A stretch of DNA of 64,000 nt from Aurantiochytrium sp. KH105 (GCA_003116975.1 BGKB01000190.1:62001-126000); one strand, 5' to 3'. Positions 27,901 through 37,878 are shown, numbered from the stretch's first letter. The notes: generated by a model not told the origin, from the sequence alone. Translations and numbers: made by a program.

Positions 27901-28884
27901 AGGGTCGTCTCTTTCCTCCTCCGCCCCCTCATCATTATTATCATCATCGTCGTTATCGTCATCATCGTCATCATCATCTTCGCCAATGAGACGTGAGAAT
28001 CGCGAGAGACGATTCTCGCGGTAGCGCATGTACTCGAGCGAGGTCATGGGTTGCTGCGGGCGCACACGTCCTGGAAAAAGCCTGTTTGGATTCGCGCCGA
28101 GTCCTTCTGCTATTTGGGAAAGCGAGGAGATCTGCGTCATGGCGCTATTATCGTACGCGTCGGTCGGCTTCTTTGGCTTTTTGTGCTTTGTCTGGTTGTC
28201 CTTATCCTTGTTATTCCTCCGCGCGGACGTTGTTGCTGTTGTTGTTGTTGTTGATGATGATATAGCGTTCGATGTAGCTGCTGCTTGGACATGATATTTT
28301 CCCGCTTCATGTTGTTGCTCCGCATCGTCGTCGTTGTCGTCGCTGTCGCTCACGTCCCTCCAGTTGGAGACCGCTCCACCCATAGGATCCTTGCGCCTTT
28401 TTCCGTGTTGCGCATCTTGCGCTTTGAGGTTTCCTTTGTGGATTTTTTCGGCGTCGACGTCTTCTTCGTCGTCTTCTACTTCGTTGTCATCATCATCACC
28501 ATCCGCTGGCGCCTGGGAATACTTTGCGTTGTGGGGATGCAGTTGTTTGTAGTGCTTGAGGACGAGAACTAGCTTGTCGCATGACCGCGTCGTGCGCCGT
28601 GTCACCTCGGTCTTGCATAGTGGGCATACCTCGCGTGCGCAGAGGGAGCGTTTGAGGCAATCTGTGCAAAAGACGTGTCTGCAGGGCGTCATGAGAGGGT
28701 CCTTGAGGAGGCTGTAGCAGATGGAGCACGTCAAGTCCTGGCCAATGGCCTGCACACACTTGACAATCTCGCGGACGTCCATTTCCTCCTCATTGAGCTC
28801 TTCGTCTTTCTGCTCGCCTTCGCGTCCATCCCGGGTCGCGGTCAAGGTCGCGGTCGCAGCGAGATCCCCCATGGTTGCTGCCAC
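24997..28884 (-). CDS. BRCA1/BARD1-like RING and tandem-BRCT protein
   Basis: 1295 residues. An N-terminal C3HC4 RING uses Cys 53, 56, 68, His70, Cys 73, 76, 87 and 90. Two BRCT repeats fill the C-terminus (about 1058-1145 and 1170-1285), with the GLWIVDVRWV tryptophan block in the first and VRVLTPQWLLNSV in the second. A small Tudor-like domain, about residues 801-860, begins RFALGDFVTVARR and includes GVGKITKVHSDGTYDIRY. The rest is acidic, Ser/Gln-rich and disordered, with long Ser, Ala and Asp runs from trinucleotide repeats. RING plus tandem BRCT is the layout of BRCA1 and BARD1, nuclear ubiquitin ligases in homologous recombination. No ankyrin repeats are seen, which favours BRCA1-like over BARD1. 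The Tudor-like insert is unusual. Confidence 0.88.
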   Translation of the reverse strand: MAATMGDLAATATLTATRDGREGEQKDEELNEEEMDVREIVKCVQAIGQDLTCSICYSLLKDPLMTPCRHVFCTDCLKRSLCAREVCPLCKTEVTRRTTRSCDKLVLVLKHYKQLHPHNAKYSQAPADGDDDDNEVEDDEEDVDAEKIHKGNLKAQDAQHGKRRKDPMGGAVSNWRDVSDSDDNDDDAEQQHEAGKYHVQAAATSNAISSSTTTTTATTSARRNNKDKDNQTKHKKPKKPTDAYDNSAMTQISSLSQIAEGLGANPNRLFPGRVRPQQPMTSLEYMRYRENRLSRFSRLIGEDDDDDDDDNDDDDNNDEGAEEERDDPVIQGEDMQEDEQAEERELALHPEASVEETNSQPATSAQQDVDTADTVVEATLLPSEAVEPSQMAQTATTQENEDVSKDESENQAQDSHKAGEPKGDAISSAGSDLPRIRTASHPSQTRRSTHVTPVSAFRRGRGPFLGSNSLGTPLSSKSAATTPATVLLPRSQSQSQSQSQSMDTPLSTVSRPRPLASVDETDEKPSAMKRRKSGPEEEDTEVDHCPPYNLEKVLFQESLVGQEKSSEPEVAQSSPSPLEQDQQESDNKSKNEEQGAYDEASSVAANDNETQHAIVIEDQEEPVDEASQATNVAMDVDSRDNASTQEHDDGNDDNGVNVLAENTVANPEAADPPSATQQDTPEKHMVPKTSSSSSSSSSSSSSSSSSAAAAAAAAAAAASMPSPSQIVRSSKKRKTSTSRQSSITPSQVDTLVSFVEHAQSEAPAAHVDAVATPSKLSKSKSKAQTTRNHEPESAPTDGTSSPRFALGDFVTVARRMQPGMNKPGGVGKITKVHSDGTYDIRYALDGRREKMVEAIHLTSGIDVNSTSLLGSHTQSTPATPVMQQWSARGRPKRRSAPRDRFDPESFISQAEIAQFCRTSEKAEEAQEEDNEKEEKKKGDENRKGGRERQPLQRLPTRSSRVLDGANEARTDTNVQDAKETSSSRGKRRSGTKTSSQRQKRRRGTKTRSASPAPQSDEEVLPTAAGDTKASGPAKKSKSTKRRTRSRSPGPEVALSSTKRPTIVLTSLSSEARRQNIVDDIYNLHGEVELEDTERATHLVVPCIRKASQGRIAKARTLKYVRAIAAGLWIVDVRWVRDSANANAWLAEGPYEIQGDMKTIGLSRDGPKRSREAHAQDKDSGKGLFAGVTMFLCGSFAGSRVPPKRDLESIFSMCGGTLIRNRRDLEAARSAGASSMCVVLCENLDTARQDPHYAAITAQPNVRVLTPQWLLNSVSTYEVQDTSPYTATPAVAAGGR

Positions 28885-29549
28885 TCTGCCAGTTAGTCAG
28901 CTAGCTGAGCGGCGGCTCCCCGAGCCTCTCGCGAGCGTCTGTCAGGCCCGAGTCTGCCAGCGTCAGTGCCAGAGCGTTCGCACGCGGCGGCGAGGTCCTC
29001 TCCCGGGCCGCGCGCGCCAGCCGCGCCGCGCCTTCGCTCCGCGCGCGGGGTATCGATCGATCAAGCTCTGGCGAGAGCGCGGTTGACTTTTGAATTTTGA
29101 AATAAATTCGTAAATTCGAATAAATAAAATGAAAAGCGAAATAAACGCAAACTCACAGGCAGCTTTTTTCCATTTAGGTGCCACAAGTGGCATGGAGGAC
29201 CGGAACTCGTCTGCGCGCACGGCGTTATCTTCCGGGGGTCTTCGCACTTCTGCTCAAGCCTGGCAGCTCGATACCAAGCCTATTCATGCTGCTGCTACTA
29301 CTGCTGCTACTGATGATGATGACGACGATGATAGCGCTGCAGCGATGAGGCTTCTCGAGAACGCGCTCGGCTGGCTTGTAGGACTCGCAGGCTACAGGGA
29401 CGATTGCGGTGAGGGAAAAATCGAGATTATGGAAGCCATTTTGTAGAAAATAATGAATCTTCCATAAAACGGCTATACCGCCGAGAGCGCAGTCTGGCAG
29501 ATCGTCGAGCATCACCGCTACACACCATGAATGAGCTAGCGACGAGAAG
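28885..29549. other. Divergent region upstream of the RING-BRCT gene and the IQ/coiled-coil gene
   Basis: It contains a TATCGATCGATCA element (29051-29063), an AT-rich island at about 29085-29150 unlike the GC-rich surroundings, and CTG/GAT trinucleotide runs near 29290-29330. A 105-codon open frame at 29129-29446 has no recognisable content and is not called. Confidence 0.5.
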
Positions 29550-30842
29550 ATGATGACTCCTCGACGATACCGCGCCGAGAAGAGAAGTGCAAAGGCGAAG
29601 AACGGATCGGCATCAAACCCGGCCCGGCGGCCGCAAAGCGCAAGAGCAGGGAAAGAGTTGATTAAGACGCTCGAACAGTTTGCCCTTGATCCGACAAAAT
29701 CAGCAACCAACTATGTGCACGTGCAACGTGAAATTAAAAGGCCACAGACTGCCGGAGGTTCGCGAGTTGGAGAAAAGGATCATCGCAAGATTGTCGAGCG
29801 AGAAGTCTGCGATTTGCTCGCGGCACTCGACACCTGCGTCGAGCACCACGGCAAGGCCCTGCAACAACGATCGCGCGCCGAGACCGAGCAAGAGACGCGA
29901 AACGATAGAGAAATCTTGCGGTCGAAATACGCGCGTCTAAACGAGCTCCGTGCACAGGAGGAGGCTCTGAAAGCGCATCTGAGGGCTAACACAAATGTCG
30001 ATCTTGCGGACGAGGCCGCGAGACTTCGCTCCAGCTTGAACGCAATGAGTAGGAGCTGGGAACACAAACGAGCGCTCAAAAAAATGCAAAAGCAGACGTG
30101 GGACTTGCAAAATCGATGCGAAAACCTCACGCGTAAACATCAGGAGTTGTCTCTCTTTGTGAACAAGAAGCTGCCGAAGGAAACTAAAATGCTTCAGCGT
30201 GAGGAAGAACAGCAAAACGCATTGGTCGCAGAGGCAGAGGCACGCGTTGCCAGTCTTGAAGCAGAGTTCGCAGAGCTTGAGCGGCAAGAGCGACGAGGGG
30301 AGAACCTGACAGCGCTCGCGATACAGGCCTGGTACCGAGGCGCGCGCGTTCGACGGATCTATAACAACTTTCTCACGGCCCGCAAGCATCTCAAAGCAGC
30401 AGGGACGCTGCAATGCAGAAAATTATGTTTGCACTTGTCACTCATTGCCGACTTGCTGGTAAGTCGCGACGCCATCAGTCGTGCCCTGCAAATGGCTTTA
30501 TCTTGCCAGCATTGCTTCCAACCTTACGAGGACCCAGTGTGGATTGTCACGGACCTCGAGACAGCTTCATATTGTCGTACATGCGCCAAGGCAGTTGGAG
30601 AAGAGTCCCGCGCCAGAACGAACAAGGAGTGCACATTTGTCCGTAACTCTCTCGTTGCCACGCTCCAGGAGCGACTCGAAGCCAAGGAAGTCGCTTTCCG
30701 CGAGGCAGGCGAGGCACTGGAACGCCAGCGACGCGAACTCATGATCCACGAGGGTTTCGAGTCTCTCATTCGCAAGGAACTCCCTGCCGAACATTTGTTT
30801 GAACGTTTGGTGCTCGCGGGCATTCTAGAGGACGATGATTGA
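29550..30842 (+). CDS. Coiled-coil protein with IQ motif and C-terminal zinc-ribbon-like pair
   Basis: 430 residues, not assigned to a named family. Two short motifs, RRPQSARAG and KRPQTAGG, sit in the basic N-terminus; RPxTA-type motifs recur in ciliary and microtubule-associated proteins (established only as a tendency). Residues about 85-250 are Glu/Lys/Arg-rich coiled coil. An IQ calmodulin-binding-like motif follows (AIQAWYRGARVRRIY). Then comes a segment with C-x2-C and, about 20 residues later, C-x2-C (CQHCF and YCRTCA), probably one zinc-binding site, then more helix. There is no membrane segment. A flagellar or basal-body role is an inference. Confidence 0.75.
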   Translation: MMTPRRYRAEKRSAKAKNGSASNPARRPQSARAGKELIKTLEQFALDPTKSATNYVHVQREIKRPQTAGGSRVGEKDHRKIVEREVCDLLAALDTCVEHHGKALQQRSRAETEQETRNDREILRSKYARLNELRAQEEALKAHLRANTNVDLADEAARLRSSLNAMSRSWEHKRALKKMQKQTWDLQNRCENLTRKHQELSLFVNKKLPKETKMLQREEEQQNALVAEAEARVASLEAEFAELERQERRGENLTALAIQAWYRGARVRRIYNNFLTARKHLKAAGTLQCRKLCLHLSLIADLLVSRDAISRALQMALSCQHCFQPYEDPVWIVTDLETASYCRTCAKAVGEESRARTNKECTFVRNSLVATLQERLEAKEVAFREAGEALERQRRELMIHEGFESLIRKELPAEHLFERLVLAGILEDDD

Positions 30843-31096
30843 AGTTACATCTGCGCAGAGCTTTTTGGGCTTATATCGACATGACCAATAGAATCTGAAC
30901 TTACTAAAGACACTTTTCGATCCATGTTTGGTCCTTGCATGACAATACATGTTTTCAGACTGACATCATAAGAGCGTTGACTGATCTTGGAGCATCAACA
31001 AGTCGGTGTTGATGATCAAATAAACAAACAAACAAATGAACAAGAAAAGTATAGAGAAGGAAGTGAAAAAGCTGTGGTATGTTTGCAAGTTGTTGT

Positions 31097-34000
31097 CTAT
31101 CGCCTAGAAAGGAGCGCAAGAGGACGCATGCCTCGAATCCAGTCCTTGTGCTCAGCCCAGACATGCGTGCGCGCAGTGAGGACCTGCAGAACAGCATTCG
31201 CCGAAGTGTAGTCGTTGCTGGCAAGAGCCTGGATGAGCTGCGTGATTTCCGCGAAAAGATCTTCGGAAACAGCGCCAGTCATGAGTTTCTCTTTGAGCGC
31301 GTTAGCTCCCTTCTCCGCGTCGGAGAATTTCCGCTTGTCCATGGTTGATACCATGCGCGCGCCCAGCGTTTGAAGGTGCTGGTCGAGCATTTGCATGACC
31401 GGTGCCATTTGCGGCGGCATACTGCGCTGCACCGGCTGAGGCGCTGGCTCAGACTGAGCTGGCTTGGCTTGCGCCGCATTCGGGTTGAAAATACCCTGCT
31501 GTTGCTGTTGCTGCTGTTGCTGCCCAGGGCCCATGCTATCGTAGCCCGGAGCAGACTGGCCGGTGAGGTTGCCATACTTTTGGCCTGCAGCAGGATTGCC
31601 GGCCGTGGATCCAAAGCCATCGTTCTCGTTCATGTGCATCTGCAAGCCTTGGTTCATCTGGCGAGCCGAAGATTGTGGCTGCATCATTGGCGAGGGCTGA
31701 CCGTATTGTTGCTGCTGCGGCTGCTGTTGCTGCGGCTGCTGCGGCTGAGGAGCAGGCATTTGCGGTTGTTGCGGCTGCATCATGGGTGATGGTTGGCCGT
31801 ACTGGGGCTGCGGCGCAGAGAACGTGTTGGGCTGCGGCTGACTGTACTGAGGCTGCTGCGGCTGCTGTTGCATCTGCGAAGCGCCAAAAGATGGCTGCGG
31901 CTGCTGCGGCTGCTGGTAGCCGCCATTCATGTGCATCGATTGCTGCTGCTGCATCGGCTGCTGCTGCTGCTGCTGCTCGGGTACATGCTGAGGTTCCGCT
32001 TCTGGGACATACGGCGTGTTGGACGGGGCAACGCCGAATTGCTTGACTTCAAAGGCAGCGACCGGGCCCGAGATGTACTGCGAGAGACCATACTCGGGCT
32101 GAGGGTGGGCACCGTACAATCGGTCCATGAGCATGAGAGCGCGCGATGCTTGCTCATTATGAGCACTTTCCATACCACTCGCTCCCGTGTCCACAAGGTT
32201 GCCTTGCTCATCGTACGAGGCCGTGGGTTGGAGCATTGTAGCATCGACGGAGGCAATGTACTTGGCCGCATACTCGAGGAGGCCCTGTGAGGCGAGAAAG
32301 GTCGCGTAGTCAATGTAGTGGGCCATGACATTCGGAATGGCCATCATCGACGTCGGGTCCTCGAGGGCCTGCATGTAGACCTGCGTCTTCTCCACGATGG
32401 ACTGCGAGAGCTTGACACGATCGAGAGCGCTCGGACTCGAGCCCAAAGTGGCGACACCTTGCTTGAGGAAGATGTTGACTGTCTTTTCCACATTCTTGGC
32501 GCAAATGTAGCAAAAGCAAGCAGCGATGGTGGCATCCTCATCATTGCGCTCCGTTTCGAGCTTACCCGCGAGAATTTCACACAGCGCGGGAACGTCGTCA
32601 GACTTGCCATACTGGGATACAATGGCCAAAACTTCCTTCCAGTTGTCTCCAGATACGTCGGAGCGACGCACATAGGCGTCGAGGTCCTGCTGGATGACGG
32701 CCGAAAGCACCGGAATGTAGGGCTTCTTCTCGTAGAAACGCTCAAGATAGCTGGCCAGAGTCTCATTCCAGAGTTCGGGGCCACCGCACGAGGACAAAAG
32801 CAGGGCATCGGCAAAGCGGTTGTTTTCCATACAGCACGAGACCGCGACACCAAAGTTTCCGACAAGAAGGGCTTTGGAGATGACGTCGTCAACACTTGAG
32901 TCCTTGACCTCGACGTCCTCCAGACTCACGTCCTCGAGGCGCCGCTGGGGCTTGACAGGCTCCATCCGAGGAGAGGCCACCGGCGACGAGGCTGCGGCAG
33001 CATCAGCCTCCGCTGGCTCGGACTCCTGAGGAGGAGCAGCAGCGTCCTGTCCAGACGGGGTCTCAGCCCCGCCGCCGTTGAGTGCCGCGTCGCCGTTGAC
33101 AGCAAAGGCGTCGTGACCGTCGCCGTTGGCCTTTTCGTCCTGATGCGTAAAGTCATCAAAGACATCGGCCCCGGACCCAGCAGCAGCATCGCTGCCCAGA
33201 CCGTTCATCATGGCGCCTTGGTTGAGACCCTGCAGACGGAGCTGCTCCATTTGCTGCTGGACTTGCGAAAAGCCTCCCTGCTGCTGTGCTTGTGCGGGGG
33301 ATTGCTGAGGGGCCTGGTACTGGTTCGGATCATCGTAGGAAGGCGCGGCGGGATCTTGCACGCCCGAGGCTTCGGGTTCGGCAGCTGCCGCGGCCTCGGC
33401 CGCACGGTGATCGAGACTGGCTACGAGCTGGTTGATGGCGTCCATGTCGAAACCGAGCTGCTCAAGAATCTTGTCTCGAGCAGAGGGCTCGAACAAGATC
33501 TTCATGAAGCTCCAAGCCTCGCGATCAGCGCCCGACGCCGCAGCAGCGGCCCTCGCCTGACAGAGTTCAGACATGTGCGCAAAGGCAGTGCTACCCGTCT
33601 GCTGGTGTGCTTGCATGTCCATGTTGAGGGCAGTGCCGAACTGCTCTTCCCAGGTGACGCAGTCCTGGACTACCTGCGGCTCATCTGTGATCTTGGACAC
33701 GCGGACCGTGCTTGGATGAAGAGGCGCTGCAGAGCCAAAGTTCACGATGCGGCCGCCAAACCCAAAGACGGCTCCACACTTTCGGCGCGTCCAGGCAGGG
33801 GCGCGCATCTTGACCGGGGGCTGGCTCGAGGTGGCCCGTGCCGCCTCTTCGACTCCACCGCAGGCACCGTTGATGGAAAGGATTTGGACCTTGCGATCAA
33901 AGGAGCACGAAGCAAAGATTGTGCGGTTGTGCGGCGAAAAGGTGACCTGGTAGCGACGGCCCTTGTTGCTGCTCGCGATGCCGCCCATTCCCCCAAAAAC

Positions 34001-35056
34001 ATCGCCGCTGCTTGCGGGTGCGCCAAAACCGCCGGGTGCCCCGGGCATGGCGCCACCAAAAGACGACGGCGGAGCGCCAAGACCCGAAGGGACACCGCCA
34101 CCAGCACCCCCGTTGCCGATGGCATGGGCGTCAGAAGTGTGCTTGCTGCCGTCACCGTGGACCTCGGCCACGGGTTTGCCCGAGTACAGGTCCCAAAAGA
34201 GAGTGCGATTGTCCTTGCCGCAAGACATAAAGTACGAGGAGTCGTCCGGGCACCAGGACAACGAAAAGATGCCGGCTGTATGGCCACGATACTCGGCCAG
34301 AGGCTGCGTAGTGGAGCTCCGCACATCCCAGAGACGAAGCACAGGATCCCTGTCATCATTGGAGGCCGTAAGCAGGTGGTGCAGACCGCGGACGGGGCTC
34401 CATGCGATGGCCGAGATGCCGCAGCCGTTCGGGTCGCGGATCTCTGCCCAGGGCTTTTTCGCTTTGAGACTCCAGACGGTGCAGGCGGCATCCAATGCGG
34501 CCGTGGCGAGCACGTGCTGGACCTCGAGGTTCCAGGCCACGGAGCGGACCTCTGCCGAGTGTTTCTGGGAGCCTGCGCCGGCGGGGCTGTGCACATTGGG
34601 TTGTTCAGGCTTGTTGAGGTCGACAATGTAGACCTCGTTGTCGCTTGCGCCCGTGGCCAAGAGATGCTCAGTGCCGGCGCAAGGGTGAAACTGGAGACTA
34701 TTGACCTTGGCCTTGTGCTTTTTCACAACGGCGAGCGGGTCGCCGAGCTTGGCTGGGTTCCAGATGTTGATGTCACCGTTTTGCATGCCACCGGCGATGA
34801 CACCCATGCCGCTAGGACCCTTGGCGCCCCAGGCGATGCAGTTGAATCTCGTCGAGGTCTCGGCCTTGCCCACGAACTTGGGCTCGCTTTCGCCATTGAG
34901 GCCCACGTTGAAAATGTCTAGCTCCCCGCCGTAGTCGTCAAAGGTCTTTTCGTTGGCGCCATCTTTTGCGCCGAGGGCAATGTATGTGCTCTTGGCCTTG
35001 ATGGGGCACCACGCCAGGACGGCCCCCTTGTCCTTGATCTCTTGCACCACCGACAT
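31097..35056 (-). CDS. SEC31: Sec31, COPII outer-coat subunit
   Basis: 1319 residues. Sec31 pairs with Sec13 to form the outer cage of COPII vesicles leaving the ER and stimulates Sar1 GTP hydrolysis. Residues 1 to about 350 are WD40 repeats with typical GHTAGIFSLSW and LRLWDVRSS turns and the start MSVVQEIKDKGAVLAW. A helical ancestral coatomer element follows (about 690-950). A long Pro/Gln-rich disordered region with CAG-type runs spans about 1010-1210. The C-terminal helical domain includes LDQHLQTLGARMVSTMDKRK, as in Sec31 proteins. The start is the first ATG. It is head-to-head with the acyl-CoA dehydrogenase gene across a long non-coding gap. Confidence 0.94.
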   Translation of the reverse strand: MSVVQEIKDKGAVLAWCPIKAKSTYIALGAKDGANEKTFDDYGGELDIFNVGLNGESEPKFVGKAETSTRFNCIAWGAKGPSGMGVIAGGMQNGDINIWNPAKLGDPLAVVKKHKAKVNSLQFHPCAGTEHLLATGASDNEVYIVDLNKPEQPNVHSPAGAGSQKHSAEVRSVAWNLEVQHVLATAALDAACTVWSLKAKKPWAEIRDPNGCGISAIAWSPVRGLHHLLTASNDDRDPVLRLWDVRSSTTQPLAEYRGHTAGIFSLSWCPDDSSYFMSCGKDNRTLFWDLYSGKPVAEVHGDGSKHTSDAHAIGNGGAGGGVPSGLGAPPSSFGGAMPGAPGGFGAPASSGDVFGGMGGIASSNKGRRYQVTFSPHNRTIFASCSFDRKVQILSINGACGGVEEAARATSSQPPVKMRAPAWTRRKCGAVFGFGGRIVNFGSAAPLHPSTVRVSKITDEPQVVQDCVTWEEQFGTALNMDMQAHQQTGSTAFAHMSELCQARAAAAASGADREAWSFMKILFEPSARDKILEQLGFDMDAINQLVASLDHRAAEAAAAAEPEASGVQDPAAPSYDDPNQYQAPQQSPAQAQQQGGFSQVQQQMEQLRLQGLNQGAMMNGLGSDAAAGSGADVFDDFTHQDEKANGDGHDAFAVNGDAALNGGGAETPSGQDAAAPPQESEPAEADAAAASSPVASPRMEPVKPQRRLEDVSLEDVEVKDSSVDDVISKALLVGNFGVAVSCCMENNRFADALLLSSCGGPELWNETLASYLERFYEKKPYIPVLSAVIQQDLDAYVRRSDVSGDNWKEVLAIVSQYGKSDDVPALCEILAGKLETERNDEDATIAACFCYICAKNVEKTVNIFLKQGVATLGSSPSALDRVKLSQSIVEKTQVYMQALEDPTSMMAIPNVMAHYIDYATFLASQGLLEYAAKYIASVDATMLQPTASYDEQGNLVDTGASGMESAHNEQASRALMLMDRLYGAHPQPEYGLSQYISGPVAAFEVKQFGVAPSNTPYVPEAEPQHVPEQQQQQQPMQQQQSMHMNGGYQQPQQPQPSFGASQMQQQPQQPQYSQPQPNTFSAPQPQYGQPSPMMQPQQPQMPAPQPQQPQQQQPQQQQYGQPSPMMQPQSSARQMNQGLQMHMNENDGFGSTAGNPAAGQKYGNLTGQSAPGYDSMGPGQQQQQQQQQGIFNPNAAQAKPAQSEPAPQPVQRSMPPQMAPVMQMLDQHLQTLGARMVSTMDKRKFSDAEKGANALKEKLMTGAVSEDLFAEITQLIQALASNDYTSANAVLQVLTARTHVWAEHKDWIRGMRPLALLSRR

Positions 35057-36741
35057 TGTCTGAGCGACGAGCGCCCGAGAGGAGGTTTCTTGTTCTTCGG
35101 CTCAAGGGCTCCCCGATGTCTCCGCACACGTGGCCGCACCGGGACGTCTGGGCGCGCGCGCGTCACACAACGCCAAAAATGCGCTCTGCTCCTCCTTTTT
35201 TTTCCCTTTCTTCTCGTCGCAGACGCCGCCCGCCTCGGCAGACGCGAAGCGATCGAAGACGTGGGCGACTCCGGCGTGGCCTCCCGCTTCTGCTCGGCTC
35301 TCCGCCGCCCGCTCGCGCGCGTCCCTCCGCTCGCCCGCGCGCTCGGCCTCGGGGTCCGCCGCCACGTGGCTCCCGCTCGCGAGCTCCAGCTGGCGCCTCG
35401 AACCGCCGCGGCAGCGCCGACACGCTCGCGGGCGGACGCCGCTCCTGCGCGCGGGCCTCGCGTCGCGGTCGCTCGCCTTGCCTCGCGTCGCGGTCGCTCG
35501 CGTCGCCTCGCGTCGCGGTCGCGAGGGCGGTCGGTGTCGCGGCTCGCGCTCTGGATTGCTTGCTCGAGCGAGCGAGCGATCGATCGATCGAGCGATGGAT
35601 TGCTTGCCCTGCTTGCGCGCCTTGCGACAGTTGCAGCGCGCGGTCGCCGCCGCCGCCCCCCTGGCCCGGGCCCCTGCCTGCTCGGCGCCGGGGATCAGGG
35701 GGGCCCGCGCCGAGTCTTTGCGCGTCCGCACATCACCATCTCACCGTTGCCCGCACTCTGTCACTCGATGAGCGCGAACTTACTTGCGCGGGGGCCTGCC
35801 TGGATTGAAGTGGGTGTCCGGACACGTGGACGCGAGCTTGTGCGAGGACTCGCGAGGATCATCGGCGCGAGGTCGACTCTCGCTGTCTCGCGCTTCCGCA
35901 TCGTCTACGAAACAACAACATGCTTCGTTCGGGTGTCGGCTCGATGCTGTGCTGCTGCCGCCACAGTGGAAAACGAAGGAAATGGAAAAAAAAGAAGAAG
36001 AAGAAAAAGAAAAGATTGCGACTAATTTGCGTTGCGCATCCTCGGCTAAACCGGCCCAACTTACCCCGCCACCGGTCTTTACCGGTAAAACCCGTTTCCA
36101 GGGCCCCCTCGCAATCCAGGATATTCTCGATCGGTCGACCGGCCAGAAATATGACTTCGAAACCTGACTTTTTGGTGCTCTCTCCTCCGCCCCGCGTACG
36201 ACCTCCCACGGCAGCTCGAACTTGTAGGAGCCCTGAGCTCAGCTACCGTCTCCCCGCCCCGCGCCTCCGCGACAGCCGATGCCGGCGCGGCCGGAGGCTA
36301 GGAAACCCAGACCTTGCGACGGACAGGTCTCGCGCAGGATCGGTTCCGGCCCCTGGTCCTACACGGCGCCGTTGCCGACCCCGCCGGACCGCGGACTCTC
36401 CCCGCGTGCCCCCCTTTGCGCGGTCGCGGGATCGGAAGCAGCAGGGGCACTGCGCGGCGCGCGCGGCCCCTCACGGGGGGCGCGCTGCGAGTCACGAAAA
36501 GGTCGGTCTAAGGATTCCGGCCCTTGCGCGGCGACGACTACGAGTCCCTGAGCGGGGCAAGGCAGACTTGTAGCGGGGCCGCGGCGCAGGGGCGGGATGA
36601 GGGGGTGCGAGGAAAAGCAAGCGAAGAAAAGATACGAGGCGGGAGCGGGAGCGCGAGGGCGAGAAGAGCGGCCGCGGCAAACACAGAACTGGGCGCGCCG
36701 CAAGAGCAAGAGACAGACCGAGCGAGCACACGAGAAGCACG
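35057..36741. other. 1.7-kb GC-rich divergent intergenic region
   Basis: It lies between Sec31 and the acyl-CoA dehydrogenase gene. It contains a minisatellite (35456-35521), an ATCG element at 35577-35591, a GAAGAAGAAGAAAAAG purine run near 35990, and a short CCGGT-CTTT-ACCGG hairpin near 36071. Open frames cover it in all readings, but their composition is repeat- and GC-driven and none resembles a protein family. It most likely holds two promoters and leaders; a non-coding RNA cannot be excluded. Confidence 0.5.
35456..35521. repeat. Minisatellite, about three copies of a 21-25-bp unit
   Basis: The unit CCTCGCGTCGCGGTCGCTCG recurs three times with a variable CCTTG or CGTCG spacer, the last copy being cut short. 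It lies about 400 bp upstream of the Sec31 start. Confidence 0.7.
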
Positions 36742-37408
36742 ATGGAGTCCAAGCTTCTGAGCGGTACGTAGCAAGCGAGCGAGCGAGCGAGCGAGCGATA
36801 GGCGGACGGTCGGGAGGTCTTTACATACTGCTGCTGGTGCTGGTGCTGGCGCTGGTGCAGGACACGCACGAGGTGGTCTGGATTAGGAGCGTAGGCGGGT
36901 TCACAGGTCGACCGAAACGCGCGCATCGGACTGGAGGGAGTCAAAGGGCCCAAGGCCGTGGGCGAGACAGGATGGAATCGAGCGAAGGCAAGGAGAGGAG
37001 AGGAAAGAAGGAGGGTCTTGCGAGGATGGATGACAGATAGGAGTGGAGAAACTGACCAACAAATTCTACTTCCGATCGATCACAGATGATCTGCCTGACG
37101 GCCTCCAGCCGTACAAGGGCCGGTTGAGCGAGCGCTTCTACACGGAGCGCAAGAAGGTCATCTCCTTCATCAAGGAGGTCATCGTACCGAACCAAGAAAA
37201 GTATGGCGCCCAAAAGGCTGAAATGGAAAAGGACTATGAGGACCCTCTCGACTGCCCGGAGCCCCCCGTACTGAAGGAGCTCCGCGAGGAGGCCAAGAAG
37301 CGTGGCGTCTACAACTTCTTCCTCCCCGAGGTCTGCGGCCTTACCGTTCTCGAGTACAGCCCGATCGCCGAGATGCTCGGCGCCTACCATCTGGCCAACC
37401 TTGCCATG

Positions 37409-37443
<35 letters not shown>

Positions 37444-37846
37444 TCTCGAAAAGTACGGCACCCCCGAGCAAAAGAAGAAGTGGCTCGTGCCCCTCCTCAA
37501 CGGCGAGATCCGCAGCGCCTTCGCCATGACGGAGCCCGGCGTCGCTTCCAGTGACGCGACCAACATCGCCTCGCGCATCGAGGCCGACGGCGACGACTAC
37601 GTCATCAACGGCCACAAGTGGTACATTAGCGGCGCCTGCCGCCCGGAATGCAAGGTCTTCATCTTCATGGGTAAGACCCGCTTCGATGGACCTCTTCACT
37701 CCCAGCAGTCGATGATCATTGTGCCCCGTGATGCCCCGGGCGTGAAGATCCTCCGCCCCCTCGGCGTCTTTGGCCACCTTCACGACCATGCCGAGATCAT
37801 CTTTGACAACGTGCGCGTGCCCAAGTCGAACATGCTTCTTGGAGAA

Positions 37847-37878
<32 letters not shown>

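Noticed and set aside
29129-29446. 105-codon plus frame in the divergent region before the IQ protein
   Set aside because: Asp run from a trinucleotide repeat and no family features; more likely promoter or leader.
35042-36950. Several 80-330-codon frames upstream of the dehydrogenase gene
   Set aside because: Arg/Ala/Ser-rich translations of GC repeats on both strands with no family features.
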